Shown piece by piece: positions 1 to 11,546 of a stretch of DNA of 64,000 nt (its first letter is position 1; each line of letters starts with the position of its first letter). A program made the position numbers and the translations under genes. This DNA is from Lepidostoma basale (Eukaryota; Arthropoda; Insecta; Trichoptera; Lepidostomatidae): NCBI GenBank assembly GCA_022606425.2, contig JAHDVF020000726.1, forward strand, positions 585,338-649,337, given 5' to 3'. A model generated the notes under the pieces. It was given only the letters and a program-made list of their open reading frames with translations, searched no databases and was not told the origin of the DNA.

Positions 1-208
1 AAGAAGAAGATGAATGTAGAAGAAGTTCGATAGTATCTCAGAACAGAGCAGTATGGCGGTCCACAATCGTTCGAAACCCATCACACCGCGTCTCTCGCTG
101 GGGCGAAAAGAGAAGGATGGAGTGCCGCATCGATTAAAGTGTGGCAGTCCATTCTTTCTGCCTACCCTCTCGGGGAAACGGCGTCATGGTTAGTTAGTTA
201 GTTAGTTA
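1..208 (+). mobile_element. K/LINE-A retroposon 3' end
   Basis: Ends with the LINE-A type terminus (a CTGCCTACCC stretch, then GGCGTCATGG and TTAG repeats at 185-208). About 60 bp of K-specific sequence (ACCCATCACACCGCGTCTC, 78-96) sits between LINE-A-like MNVEE-coding sequence and the terminus, so this copy mixes the two families. It continues off the left edge. Confidence 0.75.
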
Positions 209-540
209 GCTTGTGATCAATGCAATGTAGGAAAATAAAAGGTTGACGGCAACTAATCCAACTTATAAAATAAGCAGGTAGAAAAAAGTAAAGCCGGGCG
301 AGCTTTTCCGCCAAAAGTTCCGATATTTCACGCTAATCCAATTTGTACTAGAGATATCAGACGTATGCAGAATAATAATGGTGTACGAGTATGTGGGCGG
401 GGACTCGCAATTAAGAGGAGGTTGGATAGATGAAGCTACATCAAGCCACGTACTACAGATAGATAGACCTGAATAATTTAACAGAGAACATAAAAAAAAA
501 CTATTTAACAAACTTTGTTTCAATATTTTCACGAGGTTTT

Positions 541-1045
541 AAAGTAATAATCATCATCAGCCTATATCCAGCCACTCCCGAACGTAGGCCTCCTTCATCT
601 GCTTCCATATCTGTCGATCCTGCCCAACAAGCATCCATATCGTACCGGCGTTCTCTTTAATATCGTCCCTCTATCGAAGTTGGGGACATCCTGGATTTCG
701 GGCACAGCACAGAAAAGAAGACGTTTTGTCCATCTATCCTCAGAGCTGCGAGCGACATAGTCTGCTCAACGCAATTTTAGCGCTGCCACTTTTCCGATGA
801 TGTCCGACACTCCTGTTCTGGCTCTAATAGTGGTATTTCTCACCCTGTCCACTATGCTGATTCCCAACATCGCTCTTTCCATAGCTACTACTTTAAAATA
901 ATCATCATCATCGGCTGTCCCTCGTGTCCAAGGAAGATTGTCCTTCACGGTTGTGGGTCCGTATGTGACTGAAGAGCCCGATCCTGGACCCATATATTCT
1001 GGGGCATCTGGGGCAGGGGAAGTCACTTCTAATGGAGCCATCGAC
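541..1045 (-). mobile_element. RTE-like LINE fragment, family B
   Basis: Read on the minus strand, 766-1041 is open and ends in VRNTTIRARTGVSDII; after a frame break, 545-700 encodes a tail with DRQIWKQMKEAYVREW, the usual final exposed helix of RTE-type reverse-transcriptase proteins. The same peptide occurs at 33100-33330 on the other strand, which confirms a dispersed family. Frameshifted and 5'-truncated. Confidence 0.65.
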
Positions 1046-1049
1046 GTCT

Positions 1050-1500
1050 CCCAGTGGCTTGTATTTATTTAGACACTAAACTGATGAAGAAGAAAAATGT
1101 CGAATGACATTCGACATAGGACTCACTGGAATTAAGTCGATGTAGAATGTCATTCGACATAGGACTGGAAAGGGTTAAGCTCTAACGCTTAATAACAAAT
1201 GCAACACTATAACAGTATACGAAATCCCTTTTTGCTTCGAGTTTGGGGTTAACTAAAAAACTCAAGTCTGAAATTTGTATGACAAAAAGAGGAAAGCCTT
1301 ATCTCTTGTATACTATTGGGCAAATACAAAATTTTGAAATTGTTACTTCAGAACGCGATCAAGATAGACGTGAGGGTAGAGCCATAAAACAATGGAAAAT
1401 ATTATGATGATTCTTGCCATTTATGAGAAACTGGAGTAAAGTGCTGTCATGTGGAAGCATACAGAAAGAACTTTTTTTTAAACATTATACAATACATAAC
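1050..1500. other. No gene seen; short direct repeat
   Basis: AT-rich sequence without a coding signal. The 16-mer CATTCGACATAGGACT occurs at 1108-1123 and 1151-1166, each overlapping a short TGTCGAATGACATTCGACA-like palindrome. Confidence 0.5.
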
Positions 1501-1504
1501 TATC

Positions 1505-1650
1505 TTTAGTCTGTCGTAGAATTCACGCGACAATAAAATGGCGATAGATTAGCTACCTCATGAGAATCAATAATATAGCTATACCGTTTACATCGATTTG
1601 GCTCGCGCTGTTTAGATGTAAAAAGCTATTCAACAAAATAAAATAATAAA
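1505..1650 (+). mobile_element. SINE-P fragment (3' body)
   Basis: Carries the body shared by all SINE-P copies (GAATTCACGCGACAATAAAA, then GATAGATTAGCTACCT) but lacks the tRNA-like head. The end (ACATCGATTTGGCTCGC, then ATTCAACAAAAT) matches the copy at 13430-13665, so these two belong to one subfamily. Confidence 0.6.
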
Positions 1651-1669
1651 TATTTAATTGTTTAATTTG

Positions 1670-1765
1670 GAAAACTGTTATTAAATCAAAATAGATTTAT
1701 TGGCTAACCGATGTTACATACATCGGTTGGCGAAACAGCTGGCGCGACAATTACATAAAATTTAA
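1670..1765. repeat. HH3 hammerhead-like repeat, decayed
   Basis: TTGGCGAAACAGCTGGCGCG on the plus strand is the HH3 signature; the stem strand facing it is an inverted CCGATGT/ACATCGG pair. The CTGATGA half is lost. Confidence 0.5.
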
Positions 1766-1839
1766 ATAAATACATTGTGATATTATGTACTCGTATGAAA
1801 AGTGTTTCAAATCAAAAGGTTTTTTTTACGCAAATAAAA

Positions 1840-2050
1840 CACTGCAAATAATTAATACGAATAAAAACGTTTGTTTTCTAGAGGTTTTGTTATATTTTAT
1901 GGGAATGACATATTTCGAAGGCATTATCAAATGCGATAATGGCTAAGACAGGCGAAACATGTCATTCACATAATATAATAAGACTTGTACAAAAAGGACG
2001 TTTTAATTCTTTTATATTATTTAATATGGAGTTTTACATCATTGTTCAAG
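1840..2050. repeat. HH2 foldback repeat
   Basis: Two inverted arms. The left arm contains GAATGACATATTTCGAAGGC, the right arm ACAGGCGAAACATGTCATTC; the outer arms share the TTTTCTAGA/AAAACGTTTG and TATATTTTATG blocks seen in every HH2 copy. No coding potential. Confidence 0.65.
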
Positions 2051-2154
2051 AAGCAATAAACACGTGGCACCTTTAGGTTACTCGATCAGACGCATTTTAA
2101 CACGCTTTAAAGACAAACAAAAATAAGAAGAAGAAGATCTTTTGAAAATCTTGA

Positions 2155-2420
2155 GAGGGTTGTAATTGGATATTCTCTTCTCCTCAGTCGTATTCCTCAT
2201 GATTGAGGGATGGCTATCCTGTAAACCATTGACCATGGCATGCCATGCGCTCCTGTCACCCGTCAGTCTCCAGGCTGCAGCTAATGAGATACCAGTCAGC
2301 GCCCTGTTTTGGCCAGCGGCTTAGTGGTCGCCATTGTGATCGCTTATCCTCTACTTTGCCCATGATGATGAGCTTTTCAAGGTTGTCCTGATATCTCCGG
2401 GCTATTTGCAAAAATATTTT
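2155..2420 (-). mobile_element. RTE-like LINE fragment, family C
   Basis: Minus-strand translation follows the well-preserved copy at 27820-28080 (GRPPSRCSDQI, then AAWRLTCDRSAW). The C-terminal tail and a LIIMGK-like stretch are readable but stop codons intervene. Confidence 0.6.
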
Positions 2421-2489
2421 AACATCTCTGAAATCACATCCTCGAGAGTCTTGCCATGATACTCAGCTGGTCAATGATTGACTGGTGGT

Positions 2490-2885
2490 CAGAAAATATT
2501 GGCTCAACTTCTTCTCCGGTCTCAATCTAAAGATTGGCCTGCAGCAAGTCCGGTCTCAATCTAAGGATTAGTCTTCTCTTCCAATCCGCTCGATCCTCGG
2601 CAACTCTCTTCAACTCCGCATAAGAGGTGCAGCCCATATCTCGGCAAATCTGGTCTAGGTGCTCCTGGCGAGGTCTTCCTCTGCCAATCGATCCCTCGAC
2701 CATTCCCTCCAATACATCATGCAGGAAACATTCGTGTCGCAACACATGACCAATCCATCTCGCGCGCCTCTCCGCTATGGTGTTCAACATGTGCGTATTC
2801 TCTTCAACTCTGCTGAGAACCTCCTCATTTGTAACGTGGTCCCTCCATGAAACATGGGCAATTCGTCGGTAAGTCCACAAACAAA
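2490..2885 (-). mobile_element. RTE-like LINE C-terminal fragment, family N
   Basis: An open 117-codon stretch (2527-2880) reads RRIAHVSWRDHVTNEEVL, then AERRARWIGHVLRHE and GRGRPRQ, the usual post-RT C-terminal region of RTE-type LINEs. The RT core is missing. A second, plus-strand copy lies at 20310-20460. Confidence 0.75.
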
Positions 2886-3149
2886 ACTAAGCAAAAAGTC
2901 GAATATCACATCAATTCGGAAAAACAGTGTGTAGTTTGTACGTTTTTTACCCTATTCACTTTACCCTGGAATATTCTTTTTAGTCCTGAAGATAGCGGTA
3001 AATATGGAATAGAAATGTTAAGAATATAATAAAAATTATGATAAGACGCCCAGACAACAAAGAAGATTAAACATGGCACCAAATGAGAAGAAATAAAAAA
3101 CATTATTTCTAACAAATATGTAAATTAAATAATGACTAGATAAAAAAAA

Positions 3150-3445
3150 GTTAGAATGGCAGTGCACAATGGTGTTCTTCTATCGACCCTTGGGTATGGA
3201 AGCGAAGCATGGAACTGGCAAAAGAAGGATGAAAGTAGAATAAATGCAGTAGAAACGAGATCTCTTAGACGAATGTGTAGATACTCTGTGTATGATAGAG
3301 TGTCGAATGAAAATATAAAAAAGTGAATGCGGTGCGAATGATGGTGTTATGAACAAAATAATGAAAGGATCATGAAGATGGTTTGGACATATGGAAAGAA
3401 TGAATGAAGAAAGAATGGTAAAAACAATATATATATGTTAACGAT
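3150..3445 (+). mobile_element. LINE-A fragment, 3'-truncated
   Basis: Begins at the AVHNGVL block and runs through the INAVE and RWFGH-type blocks with two frameshifts; breaks off after the KNNI(Y) segment, without terminus or tail. Flanks show no recognisable element. Confidence 0.75.
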
Positions 3446-3694
3446 AACAAGACGTTCCTTGGACCAAAAAAATCAAATAACTTGGGGTTACCTTGGATTC
3501 TAAGCTGACATAAACTAACAACCCACCAAATCACCTTCCAACAATGTTCCCATCAGACGTAAGAGGAATAGCCACAGGAGCTGAACCTCTGTAAGCCAGA
3601 AGATCTATGTCCAAGATTGATTGATTGATGTCTATAACAATAATTCTGCTCTCATCCTTCTCCTGCTTTCTTCATCCATTTCATGGATCGCTTC

Positions 3695-4450
3695 CATTAT
3701 TTATTTATTTATTTATATATTATACACAAATGAGACATTACAAACGATAAAACATTTAGGCGACTCATTTGGACACAAAACGGTATTACAAAGATAAAAT
3801 AAAACAAAACAACATGAGACCAAAAAAATCATACATATCAGAAGGAATCCAAATATGTCGACGTCAGTGAGGCAGTACTCTTTCCAGAGTTTGCAATATT
3901 TTTTTTATGAATACTGCCTCACTGACACTGAAAATGTCCAAATCCGAGATGATTAGATTCAGCGTCCGAATTGCTCTTCCTACTGGCATCACCAAAGGCA
4001 GGTTAGTTCTGCGCGACGGAGTAAAAAACAATTGATGTCGGCGCTGTCGCAGGTAGTTATCAGGAACAAAAAGACCTATTTGCTTCAAAACATAGGGGTT
4101 CTCAATAGAGCTCCGAATCAGTTTGAAAAAATGTGTTGATAGTAATCCTTTCCTCCTCAGTTCGAGGGAGTTATACCCCAGCATACCCAAGAGAAATGCC
4201 GTTGGATAGAGCCAAGGATATACCCCGTACTCTCTCATGTAGAGGGCTCTCAAGAATTTCTTTTGAACCCTCTCCAACATGACAGAATACTGAGCCTCAT
4301 GAGGATTCCATATCACGGCACCTCCCTCGAGTCTGCTTCTGACTTAGGAGTTATACAGAGTTCTAAGGACCCGGGTACCTCTGAAAACCCTAACAGTTCG
4401 AAGAACAAAACCCAGGGATATACCATACAATGGATAGAACCAAAACTTCA
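3695..4450 (-). mobile_element. CR1/Jockey-like LINE fragment, family F
   Basis: The minus strand is open for 150 codons (3864-4316): WNPHEAQYSVMLERVQKKFL, YPWLYPTAFLLGMLGY, FVPDNYLRQRRHQLFF and RTNLPLVMPVGRAI, which is the C-terminal domain of CR1/Jockey-type ORF2 proteins. The 3' end is an ATTT repeat at 3700-3717. Only the last third of ORF2 is present, but with few breaks, so this is one of the younger F copies. Confidence 0.8.
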
Positions 4451-4939
4451 TAGCGAGCGGTGAACAAAACGACCCTTGCATTATAATTATAAATTTACAC
4501 TATGGGAATATGATCGCAGAAGAAAATTGTTGATTTTCGAATAATTAGCCGTTGATATCCGTTGAGCTCTTCCTGTCTTTCTAGAAGACTATTTCCCAGG
4601 GGGTGGCAAGATCATAAGTGAGCGGTTGAATGTAAATTATTAACAAAGTAATTACACCCCTTCCAATTCTCCCTTCCTCTCGGGAGAGAAAACTTTCACC
4701 AGACGAGGGTCGCTCCTGACGGACGCGAGGCCGCGACACGAATGAACATCTGACGGCCGAATCTTGAAGGTCCAGCAAGGGAAGGAATTAGCCTGATATC
4801 CTTATTAAACTAAGCGCACCTAATTGTATTAATAACACCGTCTACGTATAGGGTTTTGTGAGAAAAATAAGTTACATGTTAATATGCAACAATTAGTGAT
4901 TTTTTTTTCAAAACATAACAAATATAGACTTATATTATC

Positions 4940-5015
4940 AAATGTGGTGGTCTAGGGGATAGAACGCTTGGCTCCTGATCCAGGGGACATGGGTTCAAGC
5001 CTGGACACGACCAGA
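4940..5015 (+). mobile_element. SINE-Q head (tRNA-derived)
   Basis: TGGTCTAGGGGATAGAAC resembles an A box and GGGTTCAAGCC a B box, 33 bp apart, as in a tRNA-derived pol III promoter. A minus-strand relative lies at 24675-24745. It does not fold as a complete tRNA. Confidence 0.45.
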
Positions 5016-5084
5016 TTCCTTCTTCATAATAATGAGCTATTTTCTGCTCTCATTGAAGATTGTAAAATAAATTCTAATATCATT

Positions 5085-5275
5085 ATACAACATTTTGAAT
5101 GTATACAAATGCTTGTAGACGAATACTGGATTTTATTTACCCATTGCGGGTTATCAATTCAAGGATTAATTGTATCTGAACAATGACAAGTCGTAAGTCC
5201 TGTAAACACCTCGATCACCATATTCAGTTTCCAGTTTGCAAATTCGTCTCTATTGAGATACAATTAATCTAATAT
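5085..5275 (-). repeat. H repeat
   Basis: Contains GTCGTAAGTCCTGTAAACACC and CGTCTCTATTGAGATACAAT, the H hallmarks also found at 18790, 38430, 49520, 50670 and 54215. The GTATACAAATGCTTGTAGAC block left of it recurs beside other H copies. Confidence 0.6.
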
Positions 5276-5319
5276 CATTGATATAAATCCTTGATGTTAG
5301 TCTTTTAAATCAAAATAAA

Positions 5320-5835
5320 AATCTTTTGATAACGCCTTAGCAAGGGTCATGTCATTCACATAAAATATAATGAAAACGTCAGTTTTCTAGAAGTTTAATT
5401 ATATTTCATGTGAATGACATGTTTCGCCCTTTTAAGGCATTATCAAATGGCACGGAAAAATTGGCACGATCAAATCAATCAAATATTGAATGTCGGTCAC
5501 GTGAAGAGTCTGGGAAATCGACGTGCGTGCATGACACGATGTATGAATGTAGAGGAAGTGAGAGATGTATGTCAGGACAGAACAGTTTGGCGTCCATTCT
5601 TTCTGTCATCTAAACTAACTAACTAACTGTCTCCATCATTAGTTAGTTAGTTTAGATGGAATGACATGTTTCGCCGTTCCAAGACATTATCAAATGATAA
5701 TGATAAATCATTTGATAATGCCTTAGAAGGGCGAAACGTGTCATTTCATCTAAAATATAATAAAACTTCTAGAAAACTGACGTTTTCATTTATGTTAATT
5801 ATTGAATATGGAGTTTTACATCATTGACCAAGAAA
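5320..5835. repeat. HH2 foldback repeats split by a LINE-A fragment
   Basis: HH2 arms at 5325-5445 and 5661-5830 flank a LINE-A piece. The right part is well kept: TTGATAATGCCTTAGAAGGG then GCGAAACGTGTCATT near 5704-5743, with its inverted partner GAATGACATGTTTCGCCGTT at 5659-5678. Confidence 0.65.
5446..5605 (+). mobile_element. LINE-A fragment nested in HH2
   Basis: Encodes the WHDQINQILNVGHV block through the MTRCMNVEE block and stops just before the usual terminus. The tail is replaced by an inverted pair, AACTAACTAACT and AGTTAGTTAG (5614-5655), which looks like two opposed LINE-A tails fused. Confidence 0.65.
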
Positions 5836-6029
5836 CGATAAATACACATGAAATATTTATTAAACTCCAGAAAATAGATGTTTTCATTAGTATTAAAAAA
5901 AAAGTTTAAATAACGTAAACAAATGATTTCGTAATAGACGAATACTCGTACAGAAGAACATACGTCGGTATACAGATGAATACAGATGAATCTATGTCGA
6001 AAATTCAGCAGCACAGATATATGTATTTT

Positions 6030-6222
6030 GAGATCTTGGAAAAACCTAGTAGCTCGTCTTTCTGGACCAACATTTCGAAGATCTTTGCAGTCTCCGTCTT
6101 CAGGGTGGTTATGATTTATTAATATTAACCACCCTGATGATGCAGACTGCAACGATTTCCGAAACGTCGGTCCAGAAACACGAGCTACACGGATTTTCCC
6201 AAGATCCCAAAATACATATTGT
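6030..6222. repeat. HH6 inverted pair with intact hammerhead-like cores
   Basis: Plus arm: CTGATGA at 6134-6140 and GAAAC at 6161-6165 followed by GTC. Minus arm: CTGAAGA (complement of 6097-6103) and GAAA (complement of 6073-6076), with a 5-bp stem II including one G-U pair. Both arms have ACC directly before the core and GGT after the predicted cleavage point, which pair as helix I. Found once in this window. Confidence 0.55.
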
Positions 6223-6229
6223 TACCAAC

Positions 6230-6725
6230 CGTAATAGTCTACCCAATTATTAGTACAGATATACTCGTATAATACTAAAGCGCAAAGAAATGTGTAATTT
6301 TCTATTTTCCAGGGAACCAACTATAACATACACATAAATGAAACGTAGAAAATTACACATGCAATACGAACAAAACGTAAACCTTGTTCTAAATATCTCT
6401 AGTTATTATTGTCTTCATTTGAAGAACACTCAATATACTACAATTTGTGTAATGTTACAATGCAAGCAGAGGGGAAGAGCGCGTCCTTGGTTGGTCCTCT
6501 CGTCTCTAGTTTCCCACCCCGAGCTCCTGCCATACATCCTAGATTTCTCTCTACCGCCAACCCACCCCCGGGGAGGAAACTGAGTGCATTATTTCCTATT
6601 AGATTGTACGGTAGCGCACAGGTAGTGTTTGCAGGGGTGGATTAAATACAAGACTACGTCGGAACTGTTTGCCTTTGAGGGTGAATCCTAAGAGATACGA
6701 GGATAACACTCGGCTTACTTATATA
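6230..6725. other. No gene or known repeat seen
   Basis: Mixed composition with a GC-richer patch at 6470-6570 (CCAACCCACCCCCGGGGAGG). Short ORFs cross it but lack coding bias. Confidence 0.4.
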
Positions 6726-6727
6726 TT

Positions 6728-6800
6728 TACTGAGATGGTTTGGACATATGGAACGAACGGACGATAGAAGAATGATTAAAATATTGTATACTGTATCAAG
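6728..6800 (+). mobile_element. LINE-A scrap
   Basis: GAGATGGTTTGGACATATGG begins a 70-bp match to the RWFGHMER-coding block; both ends are broken. Confidence 0.6.
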
Positions 6801-8030
6801 ACAATGCACGCCCTCACTTAGCAAAAATGACCCGTGAAAAAATCCAAGATCTAGTGTAGAAGGTTATAAATACCTCACCCACCATATTCACCAAACCATG
6901 ATCCATCTGACTATTATCTATTTAGATCTATTGAGCACTCATTGAAAAAAAGAATAATCCAACATGTGTTTGATGTTGCAAATGACCTCATTCGAAATTT
7001 TAATTCAAAACCATAAAATGTATTATATATAAAAGCGGTATTGTAAATTTACAAAATAAATGGGAAGAGGCTATCAATAATATTGGCATTATAAATTTTA
7101 TTGTGACACTACAAAATAATGGTTTGATTCCTGGTTCATATAATAATTATAAGCGAAACATCTTATGTGCTCTTTTATTCTTAAAATAAAATGCGATTTG
7201 TTTAACCTAACTTAACTTGAACTAATGTAACATTTTGTTCTACTATACTTTCTAACCGATCGCGAAAATGAGATGCAGCGTTCACATTAATTTAGATTTT
7301 TAGATTTAAAACACGTCTTAATGCGCCCTTGAGGTGATTACATCACAAAAACGGCGCTTTAAAAGTTAGCATATTATCATTAGTTTCATCAAAATATATA
7401 ATTGCATTATCATAGCATTCGAATTTCGAAACACAGTGGAAAATTTGTAACGTCTGGGAACGTGATAGGTCCCCGCACGTGCAAATTTAATTAAGTTCCG
7501 CAAGTGCCACGGTCAGATTTCATAATGCACACGTGGGTGAATCTCGCTTGTAAAATGAGAGACGAATAATGTACAGAGATTGGATGCAACATGGCGCAGG
7601 ATTATAAGGGCAGATATATATTATAATATGTACTATTAAAGTATGAAAAAATCTTCACCTACTTTTCATCGATTTGGGGAAGGCCTTTGACTTTTGATCT
7701 AACAAAAAATCCGAAACCACTTTATACTCGTAACAATTAATTAAGATTTATAATGTCTGCTGCTTTTAAACGGGCAGAGATATGAAGTAGATGTCGTAAA
7801 AAGTAATGTAGAAGATTATGCCCTCTATAGTCCTTACTAAGTTTGGTTTTGACGTATCCACCTGATTCCGAAATAATTGAAAAAATCAGTTTTGCTTCGT
7901 ACAAAAAAAAACAACATTTTTTTTCTTGGAAATTAGCTGTTAGGTATATCAAAAAAAGTTTAAATAAAAAAGTAGTTTGGAATCACACAAAGGACCTAAT
8001 TTAAAAAAATCAGGGCAAAATTCGGAGTTC
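6801..8030. other. Low-copy AT-rich stretch without gene
   Basis: No LINE, SINE or HH signature found. 7270-7380 shares a GCGCCCTTGAGGTGATTA block with 34090-34140. 7465-7530 is less AT-rich and has two CACGTG E-boxes (near 7475 and 7530), a possible but untested regulatory patch. Confidence 0.4.
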
Positions 8031-8037
8031 GACCCCT

Positions 8038-8215
8038 AAGTCCATGTTTTTGCCAAATGGACCCAGTGTGCGAGGGCCCGGTAGAAGACAGATGTCCTGG
8101 CTGTGTCCGAAGTGTGAAGAAGCTGCTCCGAGCGGCGCAGGACAGGGACAGGTTCGCCGAGGTGATCGCCAACGTTGGGGGGACCCGATAGGGCACGTGA
8201 AGAAGAAGAAAAACT
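8038..8215 (+). mobile_element. RTE-like LINE 3' end, family I
   Basis: Plus-strand translation gives AAQDRDRFAEVIANVGGTR with a stop, the family I C-terminus, also seen at 16330-16890 and 31330-31765. About 50 codons are readable upstream. Confidence 0.6.
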
Positions 8216-8444
8216 AGTACGTATTAATTGTCGTCTATACTGTTTATTTTTTGCGATCTGTCCCCGGGGAATTGTAATATTGTAGATAGGTAAGGAAGAT
8301 GATATCGCATGTGTCACATGTGGCGGGATGATTGGTCACCGCACGACACCGCCGTATGAATGAATGAGCCCCACCACACCGCCACGGTAGCGGAGCAAGG
8401 CCGGGGGGCCAAGGTCGCGGCGGCGAAGACATCACCTAATTTGT

Positions 8445-8535
8445 TAGCTAAAGGTCGGTTCGCATTCGGACTGCAGCCGTTCGACGTTCACGCGCCGTTG
8501 ATACCGACGAATCCATGGATAGCCTAATTTAAAAC
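8445..8535. other. GC-rich low-copy island
   Basis: GGACTGCAGCCGTTCGACG and GTTCACGCGCCGTTGATACC stand out from the AT-rich surroundings. Not repeated elsewhere in the window; no splice-flanked frame is convincing. Could be conserved non-coding DNA or a repeat represented only once here. Confidence 0.3.
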
Positions 8536-8705
8536 TCGCCTTACGGTGAACATTTATCATTAACCCTGAAAATCCAGCTAAAAATGTGCTTTAACCCTTA
8601 CCACTCCATTATTTTTTGATATTGTTTGTCAGCCAACTACAATTTAAATAATGTCAAAATATTTTTATTGAAGGTAGTTACAAAAAAAAATCGTTAAAAA
8701 ATCAT

Positions 8706-9055
8706 TTGTAATGATAACTAACTTACTAACCATCACGCCGTCTCCCCGAAGGGGTAGGCAGAAAGAATGGACTGCCACACTTTTCTTTCCTGACATATCT
8801 CTCGCTTCCTCAACATTCATACATCGTGTCATGCACGCGCGTCGATTTCTGACTCCTCACATGGCCGACATTCAATATTTGATTTATTTGATCGTGCCAC
8901 GTTTTCCTCGGTCTTTCTCTATTTCTGGTTCCATTTACATCATTAACATATAATTTTTTTACCATTCATTCTTCATTCATTCTTTCCATATGTCCAAACC
9001 ATCTTAATGATCCTTTCATTATTTTGTTCATGACACCATCATTCGCACTTCGATA
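8706..9055 (-). mobile_element. LINE-A 3' end
   Basis: Opens with the reverse-complement tail (ACTAACTTACTAACCATC) and GCCGTCTCCCCGAAGGGG, then runs back to the RWFGH and GVMN blocks. 5'-truncated at about 9055. Confidence 0.85.
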
Positions 9056-9084
9056 TTTCAACAATATTAACTGCTTAAATTAAA

Positions 9085-9235
9085 ACACTGTTACAGAATA
9101 TCACGATTGATTATATTTCTTTCGAAATTGTCGCGACGGCTGTTTCGCTTGCCGATGTTAGCATCATCGGGTGTTACAATCAACATATTAATTATTAATA
9201 GTAAACACGATTGTTTAGTGGTTTTACTTGGATTA
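9085..9235. repeat. HH3 repeat with hammerhead-like core on minus strand
   Basis: Reverse complement of 9123-9180 has CCGATGA, a T, GCTAAC/GGCAAGC-type stem and GAAAC followed by AGCCGTC. Distal helix I is ATTGT/ACAAT around an AACAC/GCG internal loop. One core change (U4 to C). Confidence 0.55.
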
Positions 9236-9244
9236 TTATTAATT

Positions 9245-9380
9245 AAACCCATTAAGATGGTTTGATGGGACACGTGGAAAGAATGGATGAAATTGGTAAG
9301 CAAAGTACATATAAACAACGTGAACGAAACTAGAAATATCAAAAGACCGAGAAAAACGTGGCACATTCAAAACAAATCAA
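9245..9380 (+). mobile_element. LINE-A fragment
   Basis: Covers RWF-to-RKTWH coding blocks (AAGATGGTTTGATGGGACAC onwards), internally shortened, ending where the F element begins at 9381. Confidence 0.65.
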
Positions 9381-9865
9381 TTTTTTCAAATCAAATCAAA
9401 TCAGTTTATTTTCTCAATAGATATTACAAACATTTATTATAGTTTAAGACATCTATTGAGAACAGGTATATAATATAGATAATAAATATATAATACCAGG
9501 AACGCATGAGAGATGGTTCGACATTATGAATACAAGATACTCTCCAAAGTCAAGAGTATTTGTCTCCTGAACGTACTTTCACGAATATGAAAGAGATCGA
9601 TCTCCGAAGCGATCATGTTCCGCAGTTTGATTGCTCTCCCCACCAGCATCACCAGAGGCAGGTTTTTCAACTGATTTGACAATTATCCCCGTTTGTCCCC
9701 GACAATTATCTGCGACAAAGGCAACATAGATTATCTCACCTCCACTGTATAGAACCAATCTACCTAAGGTAATGCCCGCGGGCAGGGCAATAATTCTATT
9801 AATCCGCATCTCTTCGGATGTGGACATTTTTACGATAGTGCGGCTACCCTCAGAAAGCATCTATC
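9381..9865 (-). mobile_element. CR1/Jockey-like LINE fragment, F subfamily with (GATTT)n tail
   Basis: Starts with CAAATCAAATCAAATCAG, the complement of the pentameric tail at the end of the plus-strand copy 62500-62850. The C-terminal DNYLRQRQHRLFHL-type coding region is readable with many breaks. Confidence 0.7.
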
Positions 9866-10009
9866 TCTTTTATGTATTAAATTGCTATTTGCTTCTCTTC
9901 TTATTGTAAAACAATGTTTTTACTAAATTGTTCTCGAATATATATTTTTCAATTGTCTTCTGTTTGCTTTCTTATTATATTATTTGTATTTTTTTTTACT
10001 GTTCTTATT

Positions 10010-10310
10010 ATTTTGTATATTGAGATTAGGCGAGTTAGGAATACAGCAATCCGAGAAATCTGCGAGGTCGACGATGTGGTCAGATGGGGACGTCAAAGAC
10101 GGCGATACTAGCGTAAACACGTAGAAAGGATGAATTCCAATAGGATTCCACACATAGGTCTCCATGGAACGCCAAATGGACAACGCCGACCAGGAAGACC
10201 CCCGAAACGGTGGAGAGAAAGCTGGAGTTCAGCGTCTCAAGAGAACCCGCCTGAAATAACTCCTGAGTCTACCATAAGTGAAGAAGAAGAAGAAGAATAT
10301 ATTGAAATTA
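10010..10310 (+). mobile_element. RTE-like LINE 3' end, family D
   Basis: Translation gives VRNTAIREICEVDDVVRWGR then RHVERM- and PNGQRRPGRPPKRW-type stretches, as in the D copies at 15160, 19190 and 62895. Ends near GAAGAAGAAGAAGAA. Confidence 0.7.
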
Positions 10311-10359
10311 TAAACGATTTGGAATTAATATTAGTCAGTGTTTATAATTTTTTGATGAT

Positions 10360-11082
10360 TTTCGAAAAAGAAGGAAGCATGCAAGTCTACAACATTAGTG
10401 TAAACGGTGAACATCTGGAACAAGTGGATGAATTTGTTTATTTATGAAGTATGTTTACAAAGGATGGGAGGGTGGAGAAGGATATTGAAAGAAGGGTTGG
10501 GGCAGGCAACAGAATAAATGGTGCACTTAACAACAAAACAAAAGTCTATCCAAAAAAGCTAAGATGGCAGTGCACAATGGTGTTCTTGTGCCGACCCTTA
10601 TGTATGGAAGTGAAGCATGGAACTGGCAAAAGAAGGATGAAAGTAGAATAAATGCAGTAGAAATGAGATCTCTAAGACGAATGTGCGACAAATCTGTATA
10701 TGATAGAGTGACAAATGCAAGTATAAGAAGTGAATGTGGTGAATGTGAATGAAAGTGTTATGAACAAAATAAGGTAAGGGTCATTAAGATGGTTTGGACA
10801 CATGGAAAGAATGAGTGAAGACAGAATGATAAAGAAGGTATATGTAAACGGCGTGAACGGAGCTAGAAATAGAGGAAGGCCGAGGAAAACGTGGCACGAT
10901 CAAATCAATCAAATATAGAATGTCGGTCACGTGAGGAGTCGGAAAAATCGACGTGCGTGCATGACAAGATGTATGAATGTAGAGGAATCGAGAGAAGTAT
11001 GTCAGGACAGAACAGTGTGGCGTTCCATTCTTTCTGCCTACCCCTCCAGGGAGACGGCGTGATGGTAAATTAGTTAGTTAGT
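10360..11082 (+). mobile_element. LINE-A copy, 3' 720 bp
   Basis: One of the longer copies: starts downstream of the YADD box at the YNISVNGEHLEQVDEFVYL block, continues through IERRVGAGNR, AMVFLCRPL and RKTWHDQINQI to a terminus with TTAGTTAGTTAG at 11070-11081. Several frameshifts and stops. Adjacent to the D element, same strand. Confidence 0.85.
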
Positions 11083-11084
11083 TT

Positions 11085-11540
11085 TTATAATTTTTTTGAA
11101 TTCATTGAAAATTGAATAATGCGAACGGACCTTAAATCGGGCGGGAGTCCGATTACAAAGCAGATAACGTAATTTACGCGAGCTTTTGACATGCAACTTG
11201 ATTCGCAAATTAAACTAATTTTCATTACTGTTCCAAACTATCCGACCATCCATCTTTTGGGTTATGTTCCACATTCCGTTCCAGTGTTTCAAAAAACACA
11301 CCCATCCATCATTCAGGGGTGTTCCATTTACAAATTTTACGTGCTCGTGAAATGCGGAAATTCAAGTTTTCTGGGTCAATCGAACAAACAGAACACCTGT
11401 GTACAGTAGAGGTTAATTTGATTGTTGATTGAAACGAATTTTGAGATAAAATCGTCAATTATACCAGCGTTTATAAGTAAACACAGGGCATGCTAATATA
11501 ATTACAAGTTTTAATATGGAATTTGAAAACACAACACTAT
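11085..11540. other. No gene or repeat recognised
   Basis: AT-rich, unique within the window. A 72-codon open frame at 11191-11409 has no recognisable motif. Confidence 0.4.
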
Positions 11541-11546
11541 ATATTA

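Noticed and set aside
185..208. CRISPR or telomeric array from TTAG repeats
   Set aside because: The repeats are 3-7 units of a tetramer attached to LINE-A or K termini; there are no spacers and the telomere unit would be TTAGG.
1890..1970. HH2 repeats as ordinary rho-independent-type terminators or bacterial attachment sites
   Set aside because: The context is eukaryotic and the shared feature across families is the CTGANGA/GAAAC order, not a T-tract or crossover core.
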